This document shows positions 18,329 through 27,371 of a stretch of 64,000 nucleotides of DNA, piece by piece. The DNA is from Sulfopaludibacter sp035606355 (lineage in GTDB: Bacteria; Acidobacteriota; Terriglobia; Bryobacterales; Bryobacteraceae). The translations under genes were made by a program, and so were the position numbers. Numbering within the stretch: the first letter of the stretch is position 1; each line of letters begins with the position of its first letter. The notes below the pieces were generated by a model. The model had not been told where the DNA came from, ran no database searches, and was given only the letters and a program-made list of their open reading frames with translations. The stretch covers positions 1-64,000 of the forward strand of contig DATNFO010000034.1 in assembly GCA_035606355.1 (NCBI GenBank), given 5' to 3'.

Positions 18329-19198
18329 TTAAGCCTTTACCAGCCCTTCGTATAAATCTGGACGGCGATCGCGGAAGAACTGCCAGGTGTTTCGGACTTC
18401 AGTGATCATTGAGAGATCCAGGTCTGCGGTCAGGACTTCGTCTTTGTCTCGGGAGGCTTGCGCGATGATTCGCCCTCTGGGGTCGCAGAAGTAGCTCTGC
18501 CCGTAAAACTCTCCGATGTTCCAGGGCGCTTCGGTGCCCACCCGATTGATTGCGCCCACGAAATATCCGTTGGCGACGGCGTGCGCCGGCTGTTCCAGCT
18601 TCCACAAATACTCGCTGAGGCCGGCGACGGTCGCCGAGGGATTGAAGACGATCTCTGCGCCGTTCAAGCCCAGCGCGCGCGCTCCTTCGGGGAAGTGGCG
18701 GTCATAGCAGATGTAGACGCCGATCTTGGCGAAACCCAAGTCGAAAACCGGGTAACCCAGGTTGCCCGGCCGGAAATAATACTTCTCCCAAAAGCCGGGC
18801 GCGACGTGCGGGATATGCGTTTTGCGGTACTTGCCGAGATACGTGCCATCGTTGTGAATCACGGCGGCGGTGTTGTAGTAGACGCCCTGCTGCTCCACCT
18901 CATACACGGGAATGATCATCGCCATGCGATGGCGGGCCGCCAATTCCTGCATGAGCTTGATGGTGGGACCGTCAGGCACCGGCTCGGTGAAGTCATACCA
19001 CTTGGTGGTCTGCTCCGCGCAGAAATACGGACCGTAAAAGATTTCCTGCAGGCAAACGATCTGCGCGCCCGCCGCCGCAGCCTTGCCGATGAGATCGACG
19101 TGCTTATCGATCATCGCCCGCTTGGTAGCGGCTAGAGAAGCGTCCGGCGGAGCCGCGTTGGACGCCTGAATCAGAGAACACCGCACGATACGAGACAT
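18329..19198 (-). CDS. Beta-ureidopropionase (N-carbamoyl-beta-alanine amidohydrolase), nitrilase family
   Basis: A nitrilase-superfamily enzyme of 289 residues. It hydrolyses N-carbamoyl-beta-alanine to beta-alanine, CO2 and ammonia. The Glu-Lys-Cys triad is visible: Glu in CLQEIFYGPYFC, Lys in GKYRKTHIPH and Cys in VYICYDRHFPEG. The CAEQTTKWY segment is typical of the beta-ureidopropionase branch. The ATG at 19198 has a GGGAGGG site; upstream in-frame ATGs lack one. It is the first catabolic gene, followed after 90 bases by the aminotransferase gene. The TPR/glycosyltransferase gene ends only 29 bases upstream. Confidence 0.95.
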   Translation of the reverse strand: MSRIVRCSLIQASNAAPPDASLAATKRAMIDKHVDLIGKAAAAGAQIVCLQEIFYGPYFCAEQTTKWYDFTEPVPDGPTIKLMQELAARHRMAMIIPVYEVEQQGVYYNTAAVIHNDGTYLGKYRKTHIPHVAPGFWEKYYFRPGNLGYPVFDLGFAKIGVYICYDRHFPEGARALGLNGAEIVFNPSATVAGLSEYLWKLEQPAHAVANGYFVGAINRVGTEAPWNIGEFYGQSYFCDPRGRIIAQASRDKDEVLTADLDLSMITEVRNTWQFFRDRRPDLYEGLVKA

Positions 19199-19227
19199 CA
19201 AAACCCTCCCATTGCGACAGGAGCCCA

Positions 19228-21354
19228 TTATGAATCTTCCGCTACAGGCGTGCAAGTTTCGGCCGCCGAGCGATAGAACTCTTCCATCGCCCGCGCCAGC
19301 CCCGCCGCATCGCAGACCGGAGCGTTCCGCAGCCGCTCGCGCATGCTCCGCCGCAGCGAGGCCAGCCGCTGCGGGGTTTCGGGGTCGCGCGCGAAACGCA
19401 CGGCCTCGCGAACGAAGCCCTCGCGATCGGCGGCCACGAATTCGCCCAAACCGCCTTCGCGCAGAATGGAAGCACTCGTCCGCGATGCCCAGCGATCGCC
19501 CGCGAAGGTCAGGACAGGCACTCCCTGCCAGATGGCCTCGGTAGTTGTGGTGCCGCCGTTATACGGGAAAGTGTCGAGTGCGATATCGATCTCGCCGTAC
19601 GTCTGGAGAAATTCGAAGTGCGGCAGCGGACCCGACAGGCGCAGCCGGTCCGCTGCGATGCCGTGACGCTGAAACTGTTCGCGCACGAAGGCGCAGTTAC
19701 TCGCTTTGCCGAGCGTTCGATTGCGCACGATCAGGCTGCTGCCGGGCACTTCGCGAAGGATCGCGCTCCATGCCTCGATGACCTGCGGCGTGATCTTGTA
19801 CTGCGCGGCCAGCGAACCGAACGTGATCGCGCCCTGCGTCAGGCAGGGAGGCTCCGCGACGGCGGGCACCGCGTAATCGACTGTGAACGCCAGGTAGGGC
19901 CCCGGCAAACGCACGACGCGTTCGCAATAGAACTGCTCCTCGCCGGGCGGTATCACGTGCCGGTCGCCGGCGATGTAATCGTAAGCCGCGATTCCCGAGG
20001 TGGCGTACAGATTGAACCAGGCAGCGACCACCGGCGCGGGGTGCATCGCGATGAGCGGCAGCCTTCGGGGCGCACTGTAGGAATTCAGATCGATCAGGAG
20101 GTCGATGCCCGCGCGCTCTATGGAATCGGCCGCCTCTTCATTGCTCATTGCGCCGATGTAGTGGAAGCTGTCTTCGGGATGCGGCCGGCGTGCCGCGCCG
20201 ATGTCGCTCTCGGGGGAATCGGAGAGCAGGTGCACGTGGAGGCGAGTGCGGTCGTGGGCGTTCAGCAGGGCCCACACGGGCTTCATGTAGGAATCGTTGT
20301 GGAAGAACGAGGAAAGAAAGCCGACGCGTAATTTACCGCGATGGGTGGTTCGATGCGTGTGGCGGCGCGGCGGAAGAAAGGCATCGGCCCACTCGCGCCG
20401 CGCGTCGAGCACGTCCCGGTTTGAGGCGTCCGGGCACCCGGGAATGGTCAAAGCGAGGGACGCGCGAGGCAGTTCGAGCGGCGTGAGCCGTGCCGCCGTC
20501 CGGAAACGTTCCGCGGCTTCGCCGGCGGCGCCGAGCTCAAAGAGACTCTGCCCGAGGTTATGCCACGCCTCAGCCCATTCCGGGGCAGCCGCGACTGCGC
20601 GCCGCAGGCACTCTACCGCCGCTCCGTACTCCCATCCCGCATTCGCCACGCACGACATCGAATACCAGGCACGGGCCAGTTTTGGATCGATGGCGAGCGC
20701 GCGCCGGTAGCTTGTGGCCGCATCGTCCCAACGGCCGGCCTCCTGCAAAACATCTCCGAGTTCGCAGTGAAGTTCCGCGTCGGCAGGCACGAGCTGAAGG
20801 GCGCTTTGCAAAAGCGGGATGTCGCGCAGCATCGAGCCCAAGGCAGCCAGCGCGTTCGCATGTTGAGGATCAGCCTCGATGGCCCTGCGAAAACTGGCGG
20901 CGGCTTCCTGGGTTCCGGCTGCCGACCGGTAAGCGTTCCCGAGGTTGTACCACGCGTCGGCAAATTGCGGATTCCGCTCGACTGCACCGCGATAGGCGGC
21001 GATGGCCTGCGCGATACGGCCCTGCTTGCGCAGCAGAATTCCCAGATTGTTGAACGCCTGCGGATCGTTATCGCGCGCGATGGCCCGGCGGTAACAGTCC
21101 TCCGCAGCGGCATCGTCGCCGACGGCGGCCAAGGCCAAGCCGCGAATGTTGTCGAACTGCGATGTGGCCGGTCCGCGGCCGGCAATCTCGGCGGCCACCG
21201 CGAAGTTGCCCGTTTGATGCGCCGCCACGGAGAGCAGATAGAGCGCATCGGCGTTGGCGGGTTCCGCCGCGAGCACCTCGCGGTAGCACTCGACGGCACG
21301 CCGGAAATCCCCAGATCGATGTGCCTCCATTCCGGCCTGCAGGAGTTCGCTCAC
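19228..21354 (-). CDS. TPR protein with SPINDLY/O-GlcNAc-transferase-like domain
   Basis: A 708-residue cytoplasmic protein. The N-terminal about 300 residues are TPR repeats (AFNNLGILLRKQGR, AWYNLGNAYRSAAG, AWHNLGQSLFELGA). Residues about 330-700 match the GT41 family: KLRVGFLSSFFHNDSYMKP, LIDLNSYSAPRRL, ITFGSLAAQYKITP, then DTFPYNGGTTTTEAIWQGVP and GDRWASRTSAS. GT41 enzymes add GlcNAc, or fucose in plant SPINDLY, to Ser/Thr of proteins; bacterial substrates are mostly unknown. It may be co-transcribed with the pyrimidine operon 29 bases downstream, but a metabolic link is only inferred from spacing. Confidence 0.92.
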   Translation of the reverse strand: MSELLQAGMEAHRSGDFRRAVECYREVLAAEPANADALYLLSVAAHQTGNFAVAAEIAGRGPATSQFDNIRGLALAAVGDDAAAEDCYRRAIARDNDPQAFNNLGILLRKQGRIAQAIAAYRGAVERNPQFADAWYNLGNAYRSAAGTQEAAASFRRAIEADPQHANALAALGSMLRDIPLLQSALQLVPADAELHCELGDVLQEAGRWDDAATSYRRALAIDPKLARAWYSMSCVANAGWEYGAAVECLRRAVAAAPEWAEAWHNLGQSLFELGAAGEAAERFRTAARLTPLELPRASLALTIPGCPDASNRDVLDARREWADAFLPPRRHTHRTTHRGKLRVGFLSSFFHNDSYMKPVWALLNAHDRTRLHVHLLSDSPESDIGAARRPHPEDSFHYIGAMSNEEAADSIERAGIDLLIDLNSYSAPRRLPLIAMHPAPVVAAWFNLYATSGIAAYDYIAGDRHVIPPGEEQFYCERVVRLPGPYLAFTVDYAVPAVAEPPCLTQGAITFGSLAAQYKITPQVIEAWSAILREVPGSSLIVRNRTLGKASNCAFVREQFQRHGIAADRLRLSGPLPHFEFLQTYGEIDIALDTFPYNGGTTTTEAIWQGVPVLTFAGDRWASRTSASILREGGLGEFVAADREGFVREAVRFARDPETPQRLASLRRSMRERLRNAPVCDAAGLARAMEEFYRSAAETCTPVAEDS

Positions 21355-21393
21355 ATCCCATGGTAGCCGCCGGTGGCACTTCCGCGAATTCTC

Positions 21394-21419
21394 GAAAACC
21401 GAAAGTTCTTTCGGTTTTC
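21394..21419. repeat. Palindrome 1, AAACCGAAAG...CTTTCGGTTT
   Basis: A perfect 12-base inverted repeat, GAAAACCGAAAG at 21394-21405 and CTTTCGGTTTTC at 21408-21419, with 2 bases between the arms. It is followed by a T-rich stretch on either strand, so it could act as a bidirectional terminator or as an operator upstream of the TPR gene. Confidence 0.7.
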
Positions 21420-21456
21420 ATTTCTAAGTCATTGGATTTACTCAGAGGCCGGAGGG

Positions 21457-21480
21457 AAAACCGAAAGATGTTTCGGTTTT
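21457..21480. repeat. Palindrome 2, AAAACCGAAA...TTTCGGTTTT
   Basis: A perfect 10-base inverted repeat, 21457-21466 with 21471-21480, and a 4-base loop (GATG). The arms are the same as those of palindrome 1, whose centre is 62 bases away. The plus strand continues with more T, giving a terminator-like shape in that direction. Confidence 0.7.
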
Positions 21481-21941
21481 TCGCTTTCCGGCCCAGCGAA
21501 GGCGCCGGGAGAGCTTTATCCGGGCGTCTCCGGTTTTGGCGTCTCCGGTTTTATTGTGGCACGGGCGCGTGCGGGATTTGGCCGGACAGCGTTCCAAGTG
21601 CTTGGCATAAAACGGCAAAGCTTTTGGCAATAATATACCTGAATCATCACGCTGGTCGAAAGGTGAGGTGACGTGCCCCACATGCAGCTCTTAGAACGCA
21701 AGACTCGCCATCCCTAGGCGCAGTTCTCGGCACGGACGAGGAAAAACCCGAGGAAGGCCCTTTCTAGTGCGCGTCTTCCACACGGCCCGAAGCCGCGGGC
21801 TTAACCTGCCTTGCCCTGCCGTTTCGGCGCGCGCTTGCGCGGCCTATTTCCGGTACTCGGCATCGCGGCGCTTCATCTCTTGGTGCGATACGGAGAGAAC
21901 GCGATCCACAAGCCTAGTGAAGGCCACGTACTCAGCGGACT

Positions 21942-23705
21942 TTATTCTGGTCCAGTCGTATCATTCTCTGGATCGAGCACGAACATCTCGATTTGAGGGG
22001 CAACAGGTGGCCGTTCGGGTGGCTTCGAGAGCTCACAATCTACTTCTCGATTCTTCTCGAAATTCTTGAAAACATTCGCCAGATACGATTCTGGAAATAA
22101 CTTTTCAACGACCGCCGAAACGTCCGCCAAGACCTTTTCGGCGGCAAGTCTCGCCTGTAGCAGTAGTTCGTCCTCGCTTCGCTGCGGATTCTTGTATTGC
22201 TTGATAACTGGATCCAGGAACACTCGATGAAGGATAAAGCGGCTGCCGTGCACGGCCACCATGTCGCCACGCGGAACAGACGTCTTGTCTCCCGCACGCA
22301 ATGCCCTGTCAACCTCGCGCATAATGAGAACCGCTCGCCACATGGAACGAGACGACAAGTCCGCATTGAAGAGCGTCGTGTACGGTGTGCTGTAGATATC
22401 CTGCCATAATTGGCCGATTTCCCTTTTGGCCCGTACGGCTAGTGAGATATCCGGATTAGCGCACGCCAGGGCCACGGTGGCTTCTTCGATATTGCAGCCA
22501 TCCCGTCCTTCTGGATCCAGATCCCCGGACTTGTAAGCGTAAACTCGCCCGTCCATGCTCATCTCCCGAGCAAGGCGCTGTTGCTGTGGATCGAGTGCCG
22601 CATAGTCCCTGTGCTGGATCCTGTTCTGGGTATTCGTGGCACGAGTGAGGTCCGTTTCGAAATCCTCGGGGCTGTTCTCAAGAGATACTAGCCGAACGTG
22701 CACTTTTGCCTGCTGATCGCTCACGCTGAGGTGCCCGCGTTTTGCGAGCTCCCATATCACCCCGCAGGTCTGCGCGCCATTGACAACGCTTGCGCCCGTG
22801 CAGTTGAAAACGCCAAAATCGTGCGAGTCTAAACCCCCAAGGGTCTTTTCGACAGACTTGCAGAGTATCGTAATGCCGTTGTTCAGGTACCAGAATAGCT
22901 CTGGACGCTCTGCAAGCGTCTTCTCGATCCCTTGGTTTACGTCCGTAGCCCCTCGAAAGTAGCGGATGTTCTTCGCAAACAATGGCTTGCCCCACGTGGA
23001 CAGCGCAGCTATCTGTGAAACGAGAGCTTGGCCGTAAAATGCCTTGGGCTTTGGAAGCGAGCCCCACTCGCGGAGTTCCAACTGGAGGTTGATCTTTGCG
23101 TCAAATGAGCCCGTTAGCCGCCCGTAAATCTTCTTTAAGTCGAACCGATTCAGCACGAAGACTTCGTCGTCCGCGTTGTTCTGCTTCGCTATGAACTCGT
23201 CCATCCGGTCTTGGGCGGGCTTTGGGAGCGGGTGGGGGCTTGTCACGGCCAGAACCAAGGCTACACGAACATCCGAGCGGAGCAACAGGGCGCGAATCTC
23301 AGACTCACGCTTTCGGATCTTTTCATTGAATACGGAGAAGTCTGCTGCCGGGTACTGGATTAGGCGACGAACTCCGGAGAGGAACCTGCTGACCTCGTCC
23401 GGATCAATCGTCTTGGACCCACTGCTCGACCATTTCGCCTGCACCAAGTAGAGCGTCTTGTCCGGGGCGTCAAAGTAAATTGCATCCAGCCCCTCGTCAT
23501 TAAATCCATCCGTGATGGCTGCCGCTGCCGCGGCCGGTTCGCAATCGGTTAATGAACACAAGCAGAACGCAGCGAGGGATCGCGTCAAAAACTGCCGGTC
23601 GCGCTCCGGTTCTGAATCCTTAAGCCGATCTGACAAGTCGATATGTTTTTGAAACGTGAGATCAAGAAAATTGCGGATCCTCTGGATCGTTAGCGTGTCC
23701 ATCAT
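21942..23705 (-). CDS. AIPR-family abortive infection protein with nuclease-like N terminus
   Basis: A 587-residue protein of the AIPR family, named for abortive infection phage resistance. The N-terminal domain resembles PD-(D/E)XK nucleases: GFNDEGLDAIYF (Asp at about 74), then LYLVQAKW (Gln89, Lys91), the D...QxK form seen in Mrr-like enzymes. The central AIPR region has RYFRGATDVNQGIEKTL, FWYLNNGITILC (276-278 NNG), VVNGAQTCG (309-313) and RATNTQNRI. It stands alone, with no partner toxin, methylase or helicase. Base composition is slightly less GC-rich than its neighbours by eye, consistent with transfer. It probably cleaves nucleic acid or senses phage infection. The start at 23705 or the next ATG at 23702 cannot be separated. 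Confidence 0.88.
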   Translation of the reverse strand: MMDTLTIQRIRNFLDLTFQKHIDLSDRLKDSEPERDRQFLTRSLAAFCLCSLTDCEPAAAAAAITDGFNDEGLDAIYFDAPDKTLYLVQAKWSSSGSKTIDPDEVSRFLSGVRRLIQYPAADFSVFNEKIRKRESEIRALLLRSDVRVALVLAVTSPHPLPKPAQDRMDEFIAKQNNADDEVFVLNRFDLKKIYGRLTGSFDAKINLQLELREWGSLPKPKAFYGQALVSQIAALSTWGKPLFAKNIRYFRGATDVNQGIEKTLAERPELFWYLNNGITILCKSVEKTLGGLDSHDFGVFNCTGASVVNGAQTCGVIWELAKRGHLSVSDQQAKVHVRLVSLENSPEDFETDLTRATNTQNRIQHRDYAALDPQQQRLAREMSMDGRVYAYKSGDLDPEGRDGCNIEEATVALACANPDISLAVRAKREIGQLWQDIYSTPYTTLFNADLSSRSMWRAVLIMREVDRALRAGDKTSVPRGDMVAVHGSRFILHRVFLDPVIKQYKNPQRSEDELLLQARLAAEKVLADVSAVVEKLFPESYLANVFKNFEKNREVDCELSKPPERPPVAPQIEMFVLDPENDTTGPE

Positions 23706-23879
23706 GGGAGGCGCAATAAGTTTAACGCCAATTGAATGCGGGCGGAAAAGGGCTTAACTCTAGCCTGATGAGTCAAGTATTCTTGCCAAACGGTATTGCG
23801 ATGCGATGGTGCAATCGAAAACGCGCGGCGGCGTGCTACACCCTAACAAACGCCCCCGGGCAGCGTCCAAGGCGTCAGT

Positions 23880-26312
23880 ATGCACGTCCTGAACGACTTC
23901 CTAAAAGACGTACGCTATGGGATTCGCGGGCTGCTCCGGACTCCCGGCTTTTCCCTGGTCGTCATCCTGACCTTCGCGCTCGGCGTCGGCATCAATACCG
24001 CCGTTTTCAGCGTGGTGCGAAGCGTGCTTCTCAAGCCGCTGCCCTACCCGGCGGCGGAGCGCCTCGTGCGCCTCGGGGAATCCGCCGGACGCGCGGAGGG
24101 CATCAGCGTTTCGTGGGGCAACTTCCTGCAATGGCAGGCGCAGAACCACTCGTTCGAATCGCTCGCCGGCTTCATGTTCACGCAGCGCACCCTCACGGGC
24201 TCCCTCACGGGCCGCGGCGAGCCTGTGGTGACGAACGGCATGCTCGTGACCGCGCCATACTTCGGACTCACCGGCATGCATCCGCTGATGGGCCGCCTGT
24301 TCGGCGATTCCGACGACAAACCGGGCGCCGCTCCCCTGGTTGTCCTCGACTACGGATTCTGGCAGCGGCAGTTCGGCGGAGATCCGCAGGTGGCCGGCAC
24401 CGCCGTGGCTCTGAACGGCAGCGCATTCGAAGTCGCCGGTGTCGCGGCGCCGACCGCCGGACCCTGGAAAACGGACTATTATCTGGCACTCGGGCGAGCC
24501 ATGAACCCCTCGGCGAACCGTGCGCAGCATGGGTCCATCCGCGCGCTCGGGCGTCTGAGACCCGGCGTCACATTGAGCGCTGCGACGGCCGACCTGGACG
24601 GAATTCTGCAACGCCTTGCCGCCGCCGATCCCGGTCCTGAGAACGGCCATCGCAGTTGGGGCGAGTTCCTGGCGCAGTACGCGACGGGCGATATCCGCGG
24701 CACGCTGCTGGTCCTTTTCGGCGCGGCGACCCTGATTCTGCTGATCGCCTGCGCGAACATCGCGAGCCTGCTGCTGGCTCGCAGCTCGGCGCGGACGGGC
24801 GAACTGGCGGTCCGGCAGGCAATCGGCGCGGGACGCCGGCGGCTCGTCAGGCAGTTGCTCGCCGAGACCTTTACCATCGCGGCGGCGGGAGGGCTCGCCG
24901 GAATCGCGCTGGCGGTGTGGACTGTGCGGCTGCTCATCGCAATGGCCCCGGCCGGGCTGCCGCGGCTGGCGGAAATTGGGATCGATCCCCAGGTGCTGTT
25001 GTTCGCTTGCTGCCTGACGGCGGGCGCCGGACTCATCGCCGGCATGGCGCCTGTAGTTCTCGCCGGCCGTATCGATTTGCTCGCCGCTTTGAAGGAAGGG
25101 GCGCGCGTTGCGGGACTTGGCAAACGGCGGCAGGCGGCGCGGAATACGCTCGTGGTCGCCGAGGTGGCTCTGACGTTTATGCTCGCTTTCGGATCGGGCT
25201 TGCTGCTGCGAAGCCTGATCGCCGCGCAGAACTCCAATCCCGGTTTCGACGCCCGGCGGCTGCTCAGCTTCTCTCTGCAACTTCCCGGGCGCGTGTACAA
25301 CAGCCCGCAACAGATCGCGGCGTTCTATAGCCGGCTGCTCACCGGGATGCGCGCCATCCCCGGCGTTCGCGCTGCCACTGCCGTCTCCTGTCCGCCGGGA
25401 GCCGGCGATTGCGGCGACTGGTTTTACTCGCTGCCGGACCACGCCGCGCCGCCGCCGAACGAAGTGCCGGTCGCTCTTTTCAATACGGCCGACGCAGGCT
25501 ATTTCGGCACGCTGCACGCGACTCTGCGCGAGGGTCGCGAGTTCAATGACACGGACGTGGCATCGGGTCCGAAGGTCGCGGTGGTCAACGAGAGCTTCGC
25601 GCGCCGGTGGTGGCCGCATGAGCCGGCGGTGGGGCGGCGGATCAAGGTGGGGGGACCTTATCGCGAGGGAGACATGCTCGAGATTGTGGGCGTGGTGGCC
25701 GACATACGGCAGTTCGGGTTGGACGCCGAGCCCATGGCGGAAGTCTATCAGCCCTTTTCGCAGGAGCGCAGCGGCGGCATGACGATTCTGCTTCGCACGG
25801 CGGGCGAGCCATCGAGGGTTGTTCCGGCAGTGAGGCAGCGCGTGCTCGCGCTGGATCGCAATTTGCCGTTGCAACACTTGCAGACCATCGAGGAAGCTTT
25901 CGGCGAAGGCCTGGCGCGCCGCCGCTTCAGCACTCTCCTGCTCAGTGTCTTCGCGTTTCTGGCCATGGTACTGGCGGGCATCGGCATATACGGTTTGCTC
26001 AGTTACTGGGTGAGCAGCCGGGAGCCGGAGATCGCCGTGCGGCTGGCGCTCGGCGCGCGGCCCGCTACCATTTTGCGATGGACGGGGATGAAGGCGTTGC
26101 GGCTTGCCGCGATCGGACTTCTTATCGGGGGCGCCGGGTGTGTGGCGGGCGCACGGAGCTTACGGGCAATGGTCTTCGGCACGGGAACCGGCAACCCGGC
26201 GGTGTTGGCCGCGGCAGCCGCCGTAGTGCTGGCGATCGCGCTGCTCGCTGCTTTGGCGCCGGCCTGGCGAGCCGCGCGCGTCAACGTGGCACAGCGTTTG
26301 CACCGGGCCTGA
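23880..26312 (+). CDS. ADOP-type ABC transporter permease (MacB/FtsX family)
   Basis: An inner-membrane protein of 810 residues with the duplicated layout of the acidobacterial duplicated orphan permease family. An N-terminal segment (DFLKDVRYGIRGLLRTPGFS) precedes the first membrane helix (VVILTFALGVGINTAVFSVV). A MacB-like periplasmic domain and three helices follow (FGAATLILLIACANIASLLLA region, about 280-410), then a second helix-plus-periplasmic unit and three C-terminal helices (SVFAFLAMVLAGIGIYGLLSYW onward). No ATPase gene is adjacent, hence orphan. Relatives take part in export or lipoprotein/antibiotic handling; the substrate here is unknown. It is divergent from the AIPR gene. Confidence 0.92.
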   Translation: MHVLNDFLKDVRYGIRGLLRTPGFSLVVILTFALGVGINTAVFSVVRSVLLKPLPYPAAERLVRLGESAGRAEGISVSWGNFLQWQAQNHSFESLAGFMFTQRTLTGSLTGRGEPVVTNGMLVTAPYFGLTGMHPLMGRLFGDSDDKPGAAPLVVLDYGFWQRQFGGDPQVAGTAVALNGSAFEVAGVAAPTAGPWKTDYYLALGRAMNPSANRAQHGSIRALGRLRPGVTLSAATADLDGILQRLAAADPGPENGHRSWGEFLAQYATGDIRGTLLVLFGAATLILLIACANIASLLLARSSARTGELAVRQAIGAGRRRLVRQLLAETFTIAAAGGLAGIALAVWTVRLLIAMAPAGLPRLAEIGIDPQVLLFACCLTAGAGLIAGMAPVVLAGRIDLLAALKEGARVAGLGKRRQAARNTLVVAEVALTFMLAFGSGLLLRSLIAAQNSNPGFDARRLLSFSLQLPGRVYNSPQQIAAFYSRLLTGMRAIPGVRAATAVSCPPGAGDCGDWFYSLPDHAAPPPNEVPVALFNTADAGYFGTLHATLREGREFNDTDVASGPKVAVVNESFARRWWPHEPAVGRRIKVGGPYREGDMLEIVGVVADIRQFGLDAEPMAEVYQPFSQERSGGMTILLRTAGEPSRVVPAVRQRVLALDRNLPLQHLQTIEEAFGEGLARRRFSTLLLSVFAFLAMVLAGIGIYGLLSYWVSSREPEIAVRLALGARPATILRWTGMKALRLAAIGLLIGGAGCVAGARSLRAMVFGTGTGNPAVLAAAAAVVLAIALLAALAPAWRAARVNVAQRLHRA

Positions 26313-26377
26313 GAAAAAAATCAGTAGTTGCCCTAATGCAAACGGGTAACTCTGCCGATGGATGAATCGGGAAGCTT

Positions 26378-27367
26378 ATGATCTCGATTCAAAACTCCAT
26401 GACGGAGCTCGAAAGATGCACTCGGGAACGCAACGAGGCTCTGGAGAGCTATCTCTTCGCCCTTCAGAACTGCGCGCATTACGCGGTTGAGCTCGAAGAC
26501 CGCATTACGGGGCCTCATCGCCAGTACCTCTCCGCGCTCGCGGCCGATGTAAAGTCACAGCGGCCGGGCGCTTTGGCCGATACGCGTGCCACGCTCCGCG
26601 GGCTGTTGCGAGACTATCGCGACAAGGCCGCGCAGTACCTCGGCGAATTGCGCGACGAACTGGCCAAGACGGCAGCTTCTCTCCAGGAAATCATGGAGAG
26701 CATTTCGCAAACGGACAGCGATCACGACCAGCAAATGCGAAGCGCGCTGCGGACCATTCGGAGTGTCGCGGCCTCGCCCGACGCGGCCCCTGTGGCGAGC
26801 GCGCTTTCCTCCGCGGCGTCGTGCATGGAGAGCAGCCTGGAGCAAATGCGCAAGCAGCACCAGTTCACAGTGGCGCAATTCCTCACAGAAATTCGCGTGC
26901 TGCACAAACGGATCGACTCGCTGGAAGCGGCCGCATCTATCGACGACGCCACTAAGCTCGCCAATCGCATGCAGATGGAAGATCGAATACGGGGTCTGGC
27001 CGGCGGGCCGTTTTCCCTGCTGCTGATCCGCGCCTCGGGTCTGCGTCAAGCGGAAACCACGTTTAACGGCGAGGTCGCGGCGGAACTCTGTGGCGCCCTT
27101 AGCAAGCGGCTGAGAAACGCGCTGCCGCCGAACGCGTTTGTGGCGCGGTGGTGTCACGAAGGGTTCGCCGCGCTGCTCCGTTCGTCAAAAGTCGACGCAA
27201 TGACCGGGGCCAAAGCCGTCGGCGAACAGATCGGCGGCCCCTATGCGTGTTTGTTGAATGGAAAAACGGTGCGTCCCAACCTGCAAATCCGGATCGCGGT
27301 GCTGGAGCACGACACCGCGCATCCGGATTGGGTGATCAAACAGGTTTCGGATTTTCTCGGCCCGTAG
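26378..27367 (+). CDS. Coiled-coil protein with degenerate GGDEF domain
   Basis: A 329-residue cytoplasmic protein. Residues about 5-185 are predicted to be long helices, rich in Glu, Arg and Ala. The C-terminal about 140 residues follow the diguanylate cyclase fold: SIDDATKLANRMQMEDRI matches the DxLTGLxNR region, FSLLLIRASGLRQ matches the first strand, and RWCHEGFAALL (257-267) sits where RWGGDEFAVLL is expected. GGDEF is thus CHEGF, so metal and GTP binding must be lost or altered. It is probably not a cyclase; it could be a scaffold or nucleotide sensor. Start ATG 26378 follows GGGAAG. Confidence 0.82.
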   Translation: MISIQNSMTELERCTRERNEALESYLFALQNCAHYAVELEDRITGPHRQYLSALAADVKSQRPGALADTRATLRGLLRDYRDKAAQYLGELRDELAKTAASLQEIMESISQTDSDHDQQMRSALRTIRSVAASPDAAPVASALSSAASCMESSLEQMRKQHQFTVAQFLTEIRVLHKRIDSLEAAASIDDATKLANRMQMEDRIRGLAGGPFSLLLIRASGLRQAETTFNGEVAAELCGALSKRLRNALPPNAFVARWCHEGFAALLRSSKVDAMTGAKAVGEQIGGPYACLLNGKTVRPNLQIRIAVLEHDTAHPDWVIKQVSDFLGP

Positions 27368-27371
27368 AAGG

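Larger units (their letters stand above)
21355..21941. other. Intergenic region with twin palindromes
   Basis: About 590 bases between the AIPR gene and the TPR gene, both on the minus strand. It contains two near-identical hairpins (annotated separately), a direct repeat of GGCGTCTCCGGTTTT at about 21524-21553, and no convincing gene. Confidence 0.5.
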
